Shown: positions 49,499-59,821, counted from the first letter of the stretch. The stretch is 64,000 nt of DNA from Estrella lausannensis (GCF_900000175.1 NZ_CWGJ01000006.1:62001-126000), one strand, 5' to 3'. The notes: generated from the sequence alone by a model not told the origin. Made by a program: numbers and translations.

Positions 49499-50942
49499 GG
49501 TCGCCTCCAACGGTTCCCGCAGGATGGAAAACGAAACTGTATGTCGTGAGGTAGGGGTTGGTTGACTCAAAGGTCGCCCAGCCAATGGTGCCTTCAAAGA
49601 AGGTTTTAAGTTCTTCGTCTTGAGTGTCAAAAATATGAAAGCTGTGCGGCTCAAGCTCAATTTGCTTTATCAGAACAGCTTCATCTTTTTCCCTGTAGAA
49701 CGTAGCGTGGAGCACTGTTTTCTCTTGAAAATCCTTAAGAGGGGAGGAGTGCATGACGATTGTTTTGGCTCCTTGCTGATCGAAAAGAAGGGGAGCCCAG
49801 CGGAAGGCGCGCTTTTTTGTCTCCCAGGCCGGTACGTAAGGTTGCAAGTTGGTGCAGATATTGCAGGGTAGTTTTCCTCGCTTGCCGATATTGAGCGCCA
49901 CTTTAACCCGGGCGGGTATGGGCTTGTCGCCGGATTGTCGTGCAGTCAGGCGCAGGCCATAAACTTGGCTGCTGGAGTTTTCTAGCGCACGCGTTAAAGG
50001 AGCTAGATCGACGCGGGCAAAAGAACTCTCATTACGATGCTGGAAAAAAAGTGACTTGTCTAAGACAGCAACGCCGTTGCTATCGAACAGTTGCGCCTCG
50101 ATCTCGAAAGGTGCAGGGGAGTAGATCGGGTAGAAGGAAATACTGTTTGTCCACTGATTGCCAACTAAAATGGGAAGCATCAGGGCTGCCGGATGCCACG
50201 CCTCTTCCTCGGGAAGCCAATAATCCTTGGGGGAGGAAGAGTGGCTGGAGTCGTAGTAGGTATGGGTCAGGGTTTTGGCAAAAGGGTCTTGCTCCATGTT
50301 GCCTGCGACCATGCGGGGAAATACCCAGGGCAGAGGCGCTTTAATCTTCATCGTTCCCGTTCCGCCCTTTAAAAACTCTTTTAGAGGCATCAGCTCTTTT
50401 GGATAGAAGAACTTGGTTTCATAAGGATTCAGCTTAAGAGAGCTTTTATAGGGTAGGGTGCCACCCTCTTTATTGATCAGCAGAAGCTCAAGCGTGTCAT
50501 CCAGCGGGAGGGGGCCGTTAACCATCGCGAAATAGGGTTCGATCCCTTTGTCATCGATTAGGTCGATGCCCGATTCACTAACGATATTTGTTTCGTTGCG
50601 CTTCAAATCCTCAAAGTCATTATAGACTCTCTGGGCGGTGTGGACGATGCTGCTGAATGTTTTTCCGTAGTAGTTGACAGAGACGGCTGGATAGGGAAAG
50701 ATTAGCGGTTTACCGGAAAAAAATTCGATTTCGAGGCTGCCGGTAAACTCCTCTTGTAAGCTGACGTTGCAATCGTTGAGGAGATCATCCAATTCGATCC
50801 GGTAGCACTTGGGCTTGTTGATCTCTTCGGCGCGCCGGAAAAGAATGTTACCACTTTGCCCCCTCAGTGTAATGACAGAGCCAATCGATAGAATGCTTCT
50901 TTTTAAAATCCAGTATCCTAAAAAGATTAATCGTGTCGACAT
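49488..50942 (-). CDS. Uncharacterised beta-rich protein paired with Rieske ferredoxin
   Basis: I do not recognise this 484-residue protein. It starts at ATG 50942 (MSTRLIFLGYWILK); the frame is open 38 codons further. It appears to be two related halves: SLKLNPYETKFFYPKELMPL, KEFLKGGTGTMKIKAP in the first and QIELEPHSFHIFDTQDEELK, TFFEGTIGWATFEST in the second, each then followed by a strand and a Gly/Asp/His-rich end. There is a CNIC pair near residue 360. No signal peptide or transmembrane helix is seen. Coupling with the Rieske gene (11-bp overlap) suggests a shared redox role, but this is inference. Confidence 0.6.
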   Translation of the reverse strand: MSTRLIFLGYWILKRSILSIGSVITLRGQSGNILFRRAEEINKPKCYRIELDDLLNDCNVSLQEEFTGSLEIEFFSGKPLIFPYPAVSVNYYGKTFSSIVHTAQRVYNDFEDLKRNETNIVSESGIDLIDDKGIEPYFAMVNGPLPLDDTLELLLINKEGGTLPYKSSLKLNPYETKFFYPKELMPLKEFLKGGTGTMKIKAPLPWVFPRMVAGNMEQDPFAKTLTHTYYDSSHSSSPKDYWLPEEEAWHPAALMLPILVGNQWTNSISFYPIYSPAPFEIEAQLFDSNGVAVLDKSLFFQHRNESSFARVDLAPLTRALENSSSQVYGLRLTARQSGDKPIPARVKVALNIGKRGKLPCNICTNLQPYVPAWETKKRAFRWAPLLFDQQGAKTIVMHSSPLKDFQEKTVLHATFYREKDEAVLIKQIELEPHSFHIFDTQDEELKTFFEGTIGWATFESTNPYLTTYSFVFHPAGTVGGDHGY

Positions 50943-51056
50943 CCGCTCTGTTCTCTTCACCGGGAAAAGAGCAGAGGCGCGAAAGTGGGGATGGTTGCTG
51001 TCGCCGGTCTGTCTTTGGCTTTCCTGACTTTTTAAATGATCCCAATAACTTCTCAT

Positions 51057-51665
51057 ATAGCGCTTTATGTAATTGCCTGGTCAGTGCTCTGGCTGACAAG
51101 TGTTACCTGTGGGTGCTTTCATGTCGCTTCCCCAGGGCTAAAACATATCAAAGAGAACACGGGTGTCCAACCTGCCAAATTTTTCAGGCTGGGTAACCGG
51201 GCTTGTTATCAAAATATCAATCGGCTGAATTCAAATTCGGCCAGTGTGTGCAGGGTAAGAGACTGGCCACAAACAGAAATCGTATGATTTGAGCTTGTGG
51301 ATAGTCTCTAAAGGGTGAAGGCGGCCCTTTTCTTAAAACTATACCGAGGCTTTCGGAAAGCCCAAAAATTAAATTTTGAGGCATTTTCGGTATAGTATTT
51401 TGAAGAGTTGATGGAAAGAGATTTGTATCCCCAAAGTGTCTCAAAATTTGGGCTTTGAGAAGGCCCAAATGTTAAGAGGGTTGCGGTATGTGTTTAAAAC
51501 CTGCGAGCCAGAGCCCGTGAATAAATGGGACGAGGATAATCTTATGGCTAAAATGAAATAAATTCTTTAGATTCGGGTTCGAGGCCTTTTGCCGTTTGGG
51601 CCATTGGCTTCATGCAAATATTCAGTAAACGCACTCATCAAACCTAACTTCAGGCGGTAAATTCC
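51057..51665. other. Spacer before the DUF115 cluster
   Basis: About 600 bases between divergent genes. Bases 51250-51480 are repeat material (separate entry). In the rest I find no convincing gene; frames of 83-87 codons have no Shine-Dalgarno or family match. The promoter of the DUF115 operon must lie at 51480-51650 but no clear hexamer pair stands out. Confidence 0.5.
51250..51480. repeat. Repeat A ends followed by two repeat B units
   Basis: 51250-51310 is a short family A derivative (AAGAGACTGGCCACAAACAG, AAATCGTATGATTTGAGCTT, GTGGATAGTCTCTAAAG), very like 8236-8312. 51340-51395 and 51425-51478 are family B units (CTATACCGAGGCTTTCGG ... ATTTTCGGTATAG and CCAAAGTGTCTCAAAATTTG). Confidence 0.75.
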
Positions 51666-52112
51666 ATGGCAGGTGAACACCCGATCGACGATTCCCTGAA
51701 TGAAATCGAGAAAATTTTAAACCTAGTCAGTCAGCTCAAAGGGAAGGATCTGACCAATGCGGAAGTCGAACTGCTCAATGAGCAGCTAGCTGATTTGGAA
51801 AGTGAGGCACAAGTCTTTGAGCAAGAGACGGAACAGATGTTGAAGGATATAGGGTTGCCAACAAGCAGACTTAGAGAGGCCCTAGAGGTGATTCCAGAGA
51901 ACGTTCCGGTAGATGAACAGGATGCTCTTAAAAAAGCGATGAAGTTAAAAGAAGACGTTCTTCGTATGAAGAAAGAGATGACTGGCGACGAGGAGTTTGT
52001 CAAAGAGGGAAGCCCTCAATATCTCAAGAAAAAGGAAAAATTGCTTTCGAAAGAAGAGCACCGCAAAAAATACAAACGCTTGGGCTCAAAAAAGAAGTGG
52101 AAGCCTCTTTGA
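51666..52112 (+). CDS. Small coiled-coil protein, first gene of DUF115 cluster
   Basis: Unknown family. The 148-residue protein is almost wholly helical and charged: DDSLNEIEKILNLVSQLKGK, VELLNEQLADLESEAQVFEQ, and a strongly basic tail (EEHRKKYKRLGSKKKWKPL). It precedes the first DUF115 protein by 49 bases on the same strand, so is likely cotranscribed. It could be a scaffold or adaptor, but nothing in the sequence assigns a function. Confidence 0.65.
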   Translation: MAGEHPIDDSLNEIEKILNLVSQLKGKDLTNAEVELLNEQLADLESEAQVFEQETEQMLKDIGLPTSRLREALEVIPENVPVDEQDALKKAMKLKEDVLRMKKEMTGDEEFVKEGSPQYLKKKEKLLSKEEHRKKYKRLGSKKKWKPL

Positions 52113-52161
52113 GAGGTATCCAGCTCCTTAAGCCACGAATGAACCACTAAAGAGCAATCAT

Positions 52162-55152
52162 ATGGGAAATGAAATTTTTCAAGAAAATCTCCGCATGCTC
52201 CACAACTTTGACAAGTCGTTGCAGGCTGTTGTTGAAGGGGTTGAACCCCAAAAATGGGTTTTGAGCTCTGATCCGAGCGGTTCGGAAAACCTTCTTGGCA
52301 AGGAGAAAAATCAGTTCCTCCACAGCCCGGAGGGGCCCCTGAAGGAAGCGGAGAGATGGGCCTCCACACTGAAGCTCAAAGAGATCAATACTCTGTTTGT
52401 CTATGGCATCGGTCTCGGATATTACTATGAACCTTTGAAAGGGTGGCTAACCGATAGCCGTGATAACTATCTGGTCTTTTTGGAAGATGATGCCGAGGTT
52501 CTCTACCATTTTTTGCAAACGGCCCGTGCGAAGGAAATTTTAAGAAATCCGAAGGTACGCATCATTTTTCTGGAGGGAGTGAAGGGCGATAGCCGAAGGC
52601 TCGATGCCATGGCGACGCACTTTAGCACCAATCCTTACCAGACGACGGCTTTGATGTATTACCTTAAGAACAGGGTCGATCAGCTGCTGGACCTGAACAC
52701 AAAACTGGAATATCTGCTGAACCTTAAAAAATTTATCCATGAAGAATATGAGTCCATGGGAGCCCCCTTCTACCGCAACTTCTATGTCAACTTACTGAAG
52801 CTTCCTAACTCCCTGATCGGCTCCAGGCTTTTTAAACGCTTTCAGGGGATACCTGCCATCATTTGCGGTGCTGGACCTTCGCTGGAAAAAAATATTGATG
52901 TTGTAAAAAGGCTTAAAGATAAAGCACTCATCATAGCCGGAGGCACCTCCGTGAACGCGCTGAATGCCGCGGGCATCAATCCGCATTTCGGGTTCGGCGT
53001 AGACCCCAATCCTGACCACTCTCTCAGGATCTTGACAAACGAAGCTTTCATGGTGCCCTACTTCTACCACATGCGTATGAATTCAACGGCGCTGAATATG
53101 CTCCATGGCGACCTCTACTATCAGAACGTCACCAAAACCTACCCCGTGTCGTACTGGATCGAGAAGAAATTGGGGATCAAGGCGTTTCCTATCGAAGGCG
53201 GATACAACGTCGTGAATGCCAGCCTGGATATGGCCGAAGCGCTAGGCTGCAGCCCCATCATTACGGTCGGAGTCGATTTGGCCTATTCGGAAGGAAAATC
53301 GTATGCTGCGATCCAGAGCGTGCACCCCGTCGCTGAAGGGGTGATGAACTTTGTGACAAAAAACGAACGGGAAGAGCTGATTCCCCGAGTTGATATTCAT
53401 GGGAAACCGGTTTTGACGCTCTGGAAGTGGATGCTGGAAGCTGTCTGGTATTCGAAATTCTTGGTCAGCCATCCCCAATCGGTTGTCATCAATGCGACGG
53501 AGGGAGGTATTGGGTTTCCAGGCGTGCCCAACATGACTTTGAAAGAAGTGGAAGAGGCCTACCTGATGAAAGAGCACGATTTCAGCGGCATGATTCAGGC
53601 ACTTTCGCTTGATGCCGGTATGCCGGAGGGCGTAACGACGGAGTCGATCTTAAAGCATTTGGTGGAAGTGGAACAGTCACTGAAAAGAACTTCTGCCCTG
53701 GTAGCTAATCTCGAGAAAGAGTTCCACCAGCTTTCTGAAGAGGCGGAAGCAGGCGGCGAAATGAAGCTTTTCAATCCCAAAATCATCGAATCGCTAGCGG
53801 CCCTCGAGAAAGAGGAGGCGTATACCACTTTCCTCTCTAAGTTCGATGAACACTATGTCAAAATGATTGAAAAGGAAATGCAGTCGCTGGAAATCCATCA
53901 GGAATCCCTTGAGTCGAAAGAGGTTTTCAAGAGGAAAACGAGCCTTCAGGCGGCCCGCTATGATTTACTTGGAAAAGCTGCTTCAATCAACCTCAACTAT
54001 CTGAAGGGAACGATCGCCCATATCGAAAAGGTCGTTCATGAAGAGAAAGCCATCAAGAGTCGATCCATAAATGAAGCGGACTGTTTTCCCAAGGGAAAAG
54101 AGTATGTTTTTACCGAAGAGGTCTATTCATTGAACGATCCCTGCCTCGGAATCGAATTTTCAGGCAAGGGGAGCAGCTCTTTGGTAAAATCCATGGAAGG
54201 GCTTCCCCTCGGTGGCTGGACATGGGAGCACTACACCAAAGATGGTCATCTCCATGGGCCTTCTCGCTTTGTGGATGAGAGCGGTTTTGTAGCTGCCGAA
54301 AGCTGGTATGTGGATGGAAAAAAATGGGGGCGGGAATTGACATTTTTTAAGAATGGCAATCTCGCTTCAGCGGGGGGATACAAAGAGGGCAAGCCCATTC
54401 AGCTACACCAATACTATTATCCTAACGGCACCCTCAGGGCCAAGCTACCTTACAAAGAGGGGCTCCTGGACGGAAAAATCGAACTTTTTTATCCGAGCGG
54501 CGTCCTGAAAAGAAGTATTGAGTTTGAAGAAGGTGTCAGGAATGGAGAGGAAGCTCTTTATGCTGACAAAGGGGAGAAAATTATTGAAGCGACCTTCAAA
54601 GGGGGAAAACCCGTCGGCAAGGCAAGCTACTACTCGGCCTCCGGCGTTTTACAAAAAGAAGTGATCTATAAAGCTCCCGGAGAAGTCGATACTATTTTTG
54701 CCATTGATTCCAAAGGAAAGTTTGTCAGACAGGAGACAAAAGTCGTCAGGGATTATTTCGACTCGGTCACACTGCAGACGGAGAGACTGACAAAATCGCT
54801 GTCGGAGGTGTTCCACCATTTGAAGCAGGTTTTGCTCGAGCTTAAGAAGGAGAGCGAATTTTTACGTGAGAATCAGGAACTGATGAAGCTGCTAAACGAA
54901 GGGATCGTGCAGATTGGCGAGGAGCTCAAGCAGTTGATCAAACTCGGACAGGTATTAGTCGATGAGACAGCGCAGGATGCTCAATCCGGCAAAGAACCGA
55001 TCTGGAAAACACCGGCGGCAAAGAAGCTGCTCATGGCGCAGGTCACTATCCTTCAAGAAACTGTTCAGGCCGGAGTCGCCGCGATCAGGTTGAGTGTTGA
55101 GAACGTATTAAAGGCATTTGCTGCTCACCAGAAGAAAAAATTGGGTAAGTAG
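52162..55152 (+). CDS. DUF115/Maf-like protein with MORN-type repeats, paralogue 1
   Basis: Maf (motility accessory factor) proteins, DUF115/MptE-like, transfer nonulosonic acids to flagellin in Campylobacter and related bacteria. Residues about 225-440 hold the DUF115 domain: GIPAIICGAGPSLEKNIDVV, ALIIAGGTSVNALNAAGINP, HFGFGVDPNP and CSPIITVGVDLAYS. An N-terminal domain (VYGIGLGYYYEPLKGWL) is shared by all three paralogues. After a helical linker, residues about 685-840 carry YwqK/MORN-type repeats (YKEGLLDGKIELFYPSGVLK). A coiled coil forms the C-terminus (residues 860-996). No flagellar genes are expected in this group, so the acceptor must be another protein. It is the largest of the three. 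Confidence 0.82.
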   Translation: MGNEIFQENLRMLHNFDKSLQAVVEGVEPQKWVLSSDPSGSENLLGKEKNQFLHSPEGPLKEAERWASTLKLKEINTLFVYGIGLGYYYEPLKGWLTDSRDNYLVFLEDDAEVLYHFLQTARAKEILRNPKVRIIFLEGVKGDSRRLDAMATHFSTNPYQTTALMYYLKNRVDQLLDLNTKLEYLLNLKKFIHEEYESMGAPFYRNFYVNLLKLPNSLIGSRLFKRFQGIPAIICGAGPSLEKNIDVVKRLKDKALIIAGGTSVNALNAAGINPHFGFGVDPNPDHSLRILTNEAFMVPYFYHMRMNSTALNMLHGDLYYQNVTKTYPVSYWIEKKLGIKAFPIEGGYNVVNASLDMAEALGCSPIITVGVDLAYSEGKSYAAIQSVHPVAEGVMNFVTKNEREELIPRVDIHGKPVLTLWKWMLEAVWYSKFLVSHPQSVVINATEGGIGFPGVPNMTLKEVEEAYLMKEHDFSGMIQALSLDAGMPEGVTTESILKHLVEVEQSLKRTSALVANLEKEFHQLSEEAEAGGEMKLFNPKIIESLAALEKEEAYTTFLSKFDEHYVKMIEKEMQSLEIHQESLESKEVFKRKTSLQAARYDLLGKAASINLNYLKGTIAHIEKVVHEEKAIKSRSINEADCFPKGKEYVFTEEVYSLNDPCLGIEFSGKGSSSLVKSMEGLPLGGWTWEHYTKDGHLHGPSRFVDESGFVAAESWYVDGKKWGRELTFFKNGNLASAGGYKEGKPIQLHQYYYPNGTLRAKLPYKEGLLDGKIELFYPSGVLKRSIEFEEGVRNGEEALYADKGEKIIEATFKGGKPVGKASYYSASGVLQKEVIYKAPGEVDTIFAIDSKGKFVRQETKVVRDYFDSVTLQTERLTKSLSEVFHHLKQVLLELKKESEFLRENQELMKLLNEGIVQIGEELKQLIKLGQVLVDETAQDAQSGKEPIWKTPAAKKLLMAQVTILQETVQAGVAAIRLSVENVLKAFAAHQKKKLGK

Positions 55153-55170
55153 CGTATTTAGGATGTCTTC

Positions 55171-57777
55171 ATGGGGCAAGAAGTTTTACTGGAGTGTCTG
55201 AAGCTCTATGCAGCATATGATGAAGAGGCGGCAAAAAGAATCCGGGACGCCGAGGTAACCGATTACGAAATTTACCCCACCCATCTAGGAGAGGATAACC
55301 TTGCGAGAAGGCACAGGGGCAAGGACTTTTTTTTTCATTCCCAAGATGGTGCACGCAAGGAAGCGAAGAGATGGGTGCAAAATATCAAGACCGAGGATGT
55401 AGATTTAATTTACATCTATGGAATTGGCCTCGGCTATTATTATGATGAAATAAAGGGTTGGCTGCACAAAGATCCTACACGGTTCGTTGTCTTTTTAGAG
55501 AGCGATTACTCGGCCCTGAATATGCTCTTTAACACTCCGAAAGGGCTAGAGATCCTAAAAGATAACCAGGTCGTCATCCAGACGTTTTCCATTGAAAATT
55601 TCAAAGTTGTCATATCCCTTGATCCTCGTTGCTATCTTTTGTTTTCGGCGCTGCACGATAAGTCGATTATCTTAAGCTCGCTGAAGTCCTATTCCGAGGT
55701 CAGGGAAAGTCTTTTACTTGGTATTAAATCTCAGATCTATATTAGCACAAGCTGGCACCGGAACGTCTGTTCGGACAAACTCACCTATCTGAAAGATATT
55801 ACCAGGAATATCATCAGCAATATCTTAAAACTTGAAAACGAATCCTCTTTCGAGGCGCTGATCGGAGGATTCAAAGACGTTCCGGCCATCATCACCGGCG
55901 CAGGCCCTTCGGTTGTCAACGATATTCATTTGTTTGATGAGGCCAAGAAAAGGTGTCTTCTGATCGGTTCCGGAACAGGCACTAACGTACTCAACTCACA
56001 CGGGATTTTGCCTCATTTCTTTGTCGGCATCGACCCGACATCCTCGCAAGAGAGCAGAATCCGGATGAACAACTCTTATATGGTTCCCTGCTTTCACAAA
56101 GCGCGCTTTTCTGCTGACGCTTCCCGGTTTGCGACTGGAGAAAAAGTATACCTCAATCATTGCACAAGCCCCTTTTCCACACGCTGGTTTGAAGACGCTA
56201 TCGGCATCAGGCAGTCTCTCGAACTGGAAGCTGGCATTAGCAGCACGACGTTTGCTATCGCGATCGCGCATGCGATGGGCTGTAACCCAATCATCCTCTC
56301 GGGGCTTGATCTTGCCTATACCGATAACAAAAGATATCCGGAAGTGCTTCGGCCCATCTCTCACGGCAGCAAAGCAGTGCAAGATGAGCTTTTGATTAAA
56401 AGCAAAACACCCTTGATCGACAAGGGGTACGAAGGACAGGAAGTCATCACGAAAATCGACTGGCTGGTGGAAGGGAAGCTCATATCCCATTTCAAAAGCA
56501 ATCATCCTGAAGTGACTCTGTACAATGCTACACGGGGTGGTTTACTGATCGAACAGGTGGCGAATGTATCCCTCGGTGAATTTTTGAAAACGAGAAGCAA
56601 AGAATATGACATCGAGGGAAGGCTGCATGCTTTGATTGAGTCTGGTGCCATCAGAGGTTCAAGTACGATGATGCCCCTGCAAGCCGTCCTCGAGTGGAAA
56701 AGGTTCGTTGAGGAATTTCTTGAAGCGATCCAAACGGAAAGAGTTTTTTTTAAAGAAACATTAAGCGACGGCCTTGAATCTCGGAGATTTGGTGAAGCGA
56801 TGCAGTCGGGGTTTGTAACGAAATTCAAATCCAATCCTTTTTTCGAGACCTTCCTTGAAAGCCACGAAGAGTTGATGAACGGTGCCGTCTTCTTCAAAAA
56901 AGTGAATTTACAGAAAGCTCAGGCAAAACAAGACACTGATTTCATTCGGCAGGCCGCCGAAGATTTTGCCGAAGCCCTGTTTGCATTCTGGGAAAATGTG
57001 GCCAGGGAGCATTTGCAGGGAATTGAAGAGGCGTTGTCTGAAAACACGGAAACCAGCTCTGCCATTGAGTCTGACGCCCGGCCTGTCATTTTTTCAGAGG
57101 AGAGTGGCTCGTTAAAAGAGATTACTCCCGCCGTGTTTGAGTATTCCCAGGAAAAAGAGGGGTTTCTCGAGGGTAGAAGCTGTTTTTTTAGCGAGAAGCG
57201 GCAGTTGCTTTCCTCCTCTTGGTATTCCAGAGGCAATCTCGAAGGAGCGCAGGAGTTTTTTTACAGATCAGGACGACTCTTTGCCAAAAGGAATTTTGTG
57301 AACGGAAGACTTGAAGGCGAGCAGAGCTATTTTTTCGACGATGGCTCCAAGAGAGCTGAGATGTTTTACAAAGAAGGCAAGCTGGATGGAGATGTGATTA
57401 TCTACTATCCAAGAGGTCGTTTAAACAGATTTTTACAGTTTAAGGAAGGCAAGCTGTCTGGCACTGAACGGTTTTGGAGCGCAAGAGGCGACCTTCTCTT
57501 CTCCGCCACGTACAAAGACGGTAAACCCTGTGGAGAGGCGCTCGAGTACTACCGTCATGACAAGCTTCTGCGAAGAACCGTTTTTGATGACTTCGGAAAA
57601 CGTATTTTGATTGAGGAATTCAGCGAAAACGGTCAGTTGCTCAAAGAAGGAGAGCTAACCCCGAGCGAGGAGGTCGCTATGCCCCTTGCCGCTCAGGATG
57701 CCATTGAAAATTATCTGAATGAGATGGAGAGGCTTCATTACGCTTTCGGAGGTGAAAGGGAGCGGCATTTTTTCTAA
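55171..57777 (+). CDS. DUF115/Maf-like protein with MORN-type repeats, paralogue 2
   Basis: The 868-residue paralogue follows paralogue 1 by 18 bases. It has the shared N-terminal block YIYGIGLGYYYDEIKGWL, then the DUF115 core: VPAIITGAGPSVVNDIHLFD, LLIGSGTGTNVLNSHGILPH, FVGIDPTSS and CNPIILSGLDLAYTDNKRY. It diverges more than the others: Asn/Asp is replaced in GPS(L/V)xKN, and TSS stands for PNP. The C-terminal 150 residues are MORN-type repeats (GNLEGAQEFFYRSGRLFAKR, FKEGKLSGTERFWSARGDLL). The coiled-coil tail of paralogue 1 is missing. Confidence 0.82.
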   Translation: MGQEVLLECLKLYAAYDEEAAKRIRDAEVTDYEIYPTHLGEDNLARRHRGKDFFFHSQDGARKEAKRWVQNIKTEDVDLIYIYGIGLGYYYDEIKGWLHKDPTRFVVFLESDYSALNMLFNTPKGLEILKDNQVVIQTFSIENFKVVISLDPRCYLLFSALHDKSIILSSLKSYSEVRESLLLGIKSQIYISTSWHRNVCSDKLTYLKDITRNIISNILKLENESSFEALIGGFKDVPAIITGAGPSVVNDIHLFDEAKKRCLLIGSGTGTNVLNSHGILPHFFVGIDPTSSQESRIRMNNSYMVPCFHKARFSADASRFATGEKVYLNHCTSPFSTRWFEDAIGIRQSLELEAGISSTTFAIAIAHAMGCNPIILSGLDLAYTDNKRYPEVLRPISHGSKAVQDELLIKSKTPLIDKGYEGQEVITKIDWLVEGKLISHFKSNHPEVTLYNATRGGLLIEQVANVSLGEFLKTRSKEYDIEGRLHALIESGAIRGSSTMMPLQAVLEWKRFVEEFLEAIQTERVFFKETLSDGLESRRFGEAMQSGFVTKFKSNPFFETFLESHEELMNGAVFFKKVNLQKAQAKQDTDFIRQAAEDFAEALFAFWENVAREHLQGIEEALSENTETSSAIESDARPVIFSEESGSLKEITPAVFEYSQEKEGFLEGRSCFFSEKRQLLSSSWYSRGNLEGAQEFFYRSGRLFAKRNFVNGRLEGEQSYFFDDGSKRAEMFYKEGKLDGDVIIYYPRGRLNRFLQFKEGKLSGTERFWSARGDLLFSATYKDGKPCGEALEYYRHDKLLRRTVFDDFGKRILIEEFSENGQLLKEGELTPSEEVAMPLAAQDAIENYLNEMERLHYAFGGERERHFF

Positions 57778-57850
57778 AACTGTAATTGTATGATTTGTTT
57801 GCTGAATTGGGATATACCGAAAGTCTCTTAAAGTTTGGTCTTGGTAAAGA
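57776..57850. repeat. Repeat A/B fragments between paralogues 2 and 3
   Basis: AAACTGTAATTGTATGATTT, GTTTGCTGAATTGG (right arm of family A) runs into GATATACCGAAAGTCTCTTA and AAGTTTGG (left arm of family B). It lies inside an otherwise close-packed plus-strand cluster, in a 148-base gap. Confidence 0.65.
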
Positions 57851-57925
57851 AAAGCCTCCCTACCCTGTTTGGAGTTTTTTTTTGGAGAAGTCGAAGCCCT
57901 AAAGAGCCTGTCAATGTGAGGAAAG

Positions 57926-59821
57926 ATGCAGAGTATAAATTTAGAGCGCCTTCAGGAAAGTATAGAGATCTGGATGCAGAGTTTTCCGAAAGAAGCCATA
58001 CTCCTGCATGGCGTCGAAGACAGCCGACTTCAGTTTGTCTTTGCGGAAGATGGCTCCCTTAATCTGATGCGGAAGACAAAGGAAGGGGAGTCTTACTTTC
58101 ATAATCAAAAATCGCCGCTGAATGAGGCGCTCGAGTGGGCATATTCGCTCAAACTCACCAATGAAACAGTGGTCTATATCTACGGAATTGGACTGGGATA
58201 CTATTATGAAGCCCTCCATGACTGGCTTAAAGAAGATCCCGAGCGGGCGATTGTGTTCATGGAAGATGATCTTTCCGTGCTCAAGATGGCGTTTTCTACT
58301 TCTGAGGTGCAGAAGATTCTTAAAGACGACCAGGTGCGTGTGATTTACTTCCAGAACCTTGCCGACGCTGACGAGGCGTTCGACCCTCTGTATTGGGACT
58401 TCGTCATGACGCAGATGAGTGTCTCAGCTCTTCAGTATTACGCAAATGAGAGGCGCGATCAGTTTGTCGAGCTCAAGCAAAAGATCGTTTACGATGCGTC
58501 GATCCGCAATGGGCTTGTCGAAGAGTATTTAAAGCACGGCATCAGCTTTTTTAGAAACTACTACCAAAATCTGTTACTTGTGTCGGAGTCATGGAAGGGC
58601 GATGAGCTGTTTGGCAAGTTTCATGGCATACCGGCAATTATCTGCGGAGCGGGACCGTCGCTTGATAAAAACGTTGAGGAACTCAGAAATCTTCTGGATC
58701 GCGCTTTGGTTTTTGGCGGAGGGTCGGCCATGAACGCCTTAAGCTCCCGGGGCATCTTGCCGCATTTCGGTATCGGCATCGACCCGAACCCTACCCAGCA
58801 GTTTCGTCTAAGTACCAATAAAGCTTATGAAGTTCCCCTTTTTTACAGAAACAGGATGCATCATGAGGCTTTCAAGCTTGTCCATGGGCCCCGTCTCTAT
58901 ATTTATGGAGCGGGCGGTTATGACATCGCCGACTGGTTTGATGAGCGCTTTGGTCTTCAGGGCGAGTGGATCGACGAGGGACACAACGTGGTGAATTTCG
59001 GCATCGAACTTGCAATCCGCATGGGGTGCAACCCGATTATCTTAACCGGCGTCGATTTAGCCTATACGGGAATGCTTGCCTATGCCAAGGGCGTTGTCGA
59101 TGAAACAGCGATCGAGGAAGAAGTGCTGAAGACAGATGATTTTGACACGACCGCCATGCTTAAAAAGGACATCTACGGCGAGCCGATCTATACACTGTGG
59201 AAATGGATCGCTGAATCTAACTGGATTGGAGATTTTGCCAAAGAGCATCGCAGCACTGAAATCGTCAACTGCACAGAAGGCGGTCTTGGGATGCCTGGCG
59301 TTCGGAACATGACCTTGAAGGATGCCAAAGAAAGGTATATGAAACGGCGCTTCGACTTAAAAAGTTGGGTTAGAGGCGAGATCTTGTCAGCGGCGATGCC
59401 TGGGTTAACTCAGGAGAGGGTGTTTGAGGAAGTGGAATTTTTCAAAGAGAGTTTGATTCGTTCCCGGGACCATCTGGATGTTCTGATCGAGGATTCAAAA
59501 GATCTTAAGAAGAAGGTGGAGAACGAGGAGCGGATTCCTCAAATTCTGCAGTCGGGTCTGGCAGCATTATCAGAACTTGAGCTTTCTGAAGAGCCCGGCT
59601 ACGAGTATCTGCTTGACTTGTTCAACAATATCTATAGCCGCATATTGAATAAGGAGCTGCACCGCATCAAGACAGACAGTGAAGATCCTTGCAAGATGGT
59701 TGTTCTGAAAAGCACCTTGAATATCAAGCGATTGCAATTTTTGAAAGAAGTGGCCGAAGTTAATATTCAAATCATCGATTTTGCCGTGCAGGAGCGAAAA
59801 AAATCGCTCGTGGGCGCATAA
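57926..59821 (+). CDS. DUF115/Maf-like protein, paralogue 3 (no MORN domain)
   Basis: The 631-residue paralogue has the same architecture as the first 650 residues of paralogue 1: IYGIGLGYYYEALHDWLKED, IPAIICGAGPSLDKNVEELR, ALVFGGGSAMNALSSRGILP, HFGIGIDPNPT and CNPIILTGVDLAYTGMLAYA, then NCTEGGLGMPGVRNMTLKDA. It stops where the others continue into MORN repeats; those are encoded by the separate next gene 15 bases on. The Shine-Dalgarno is GAGGAAAG. This is either an ancestral split arrangement or a fission. Confidence 0.82.
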   Translation: MQSINLERLQESIEIWMQSFPKEAILLHGVEDSRLQFVFAEDGSLNLMRKTKEGESYFHNQKSPLNEALEWAYSLKLTNETVVYIYGIGLGYYYEALHDWLKEDPERAIVFMEDDLSVLKMAFSTSEVQKILKDDQVRVIYFQNLADADEAFDPLYWDFVMTQMSVSALQYYANERRDQFVELKQKIVYDASIRNGLVEEYLKHGISFFRNYYQNLLLVSESWKGDELFGKFHGIPAIICGAGPSLDKNVEELRNLLDRALVFGGGSAMNALSSRGILPHFGIGIDPNPTQQFRLSTNKAYEVPLFYRNRMHHEAFKLVHGPRLYIYGAGGYDIADWFDERFGLQGEWIDEGHNVVNFGIELAIRMGCNPIILTGVDLAYTGMLAYAKGVVDETAIEEEVLKTDDFDTTAMLKKDIYGEPIYTLWKWIAESNWIGDFAKEHRSTEIVNCTEGGLGMPGVRNMTLKDAKERYMKRRFDLKSWVRGEILSAAMPGLTQERVFEEVEFFKESLIRSRDHLDVLIEDSKDLKKKVENEERIPQILQSGLAALSELELSEEPGYEYLLDLFNNIYSRILNKELHRIKTDSEDPCKMVVLKSTLNIKRLQFLKEVAEVNIQIIDFAVQERKKSLVGA

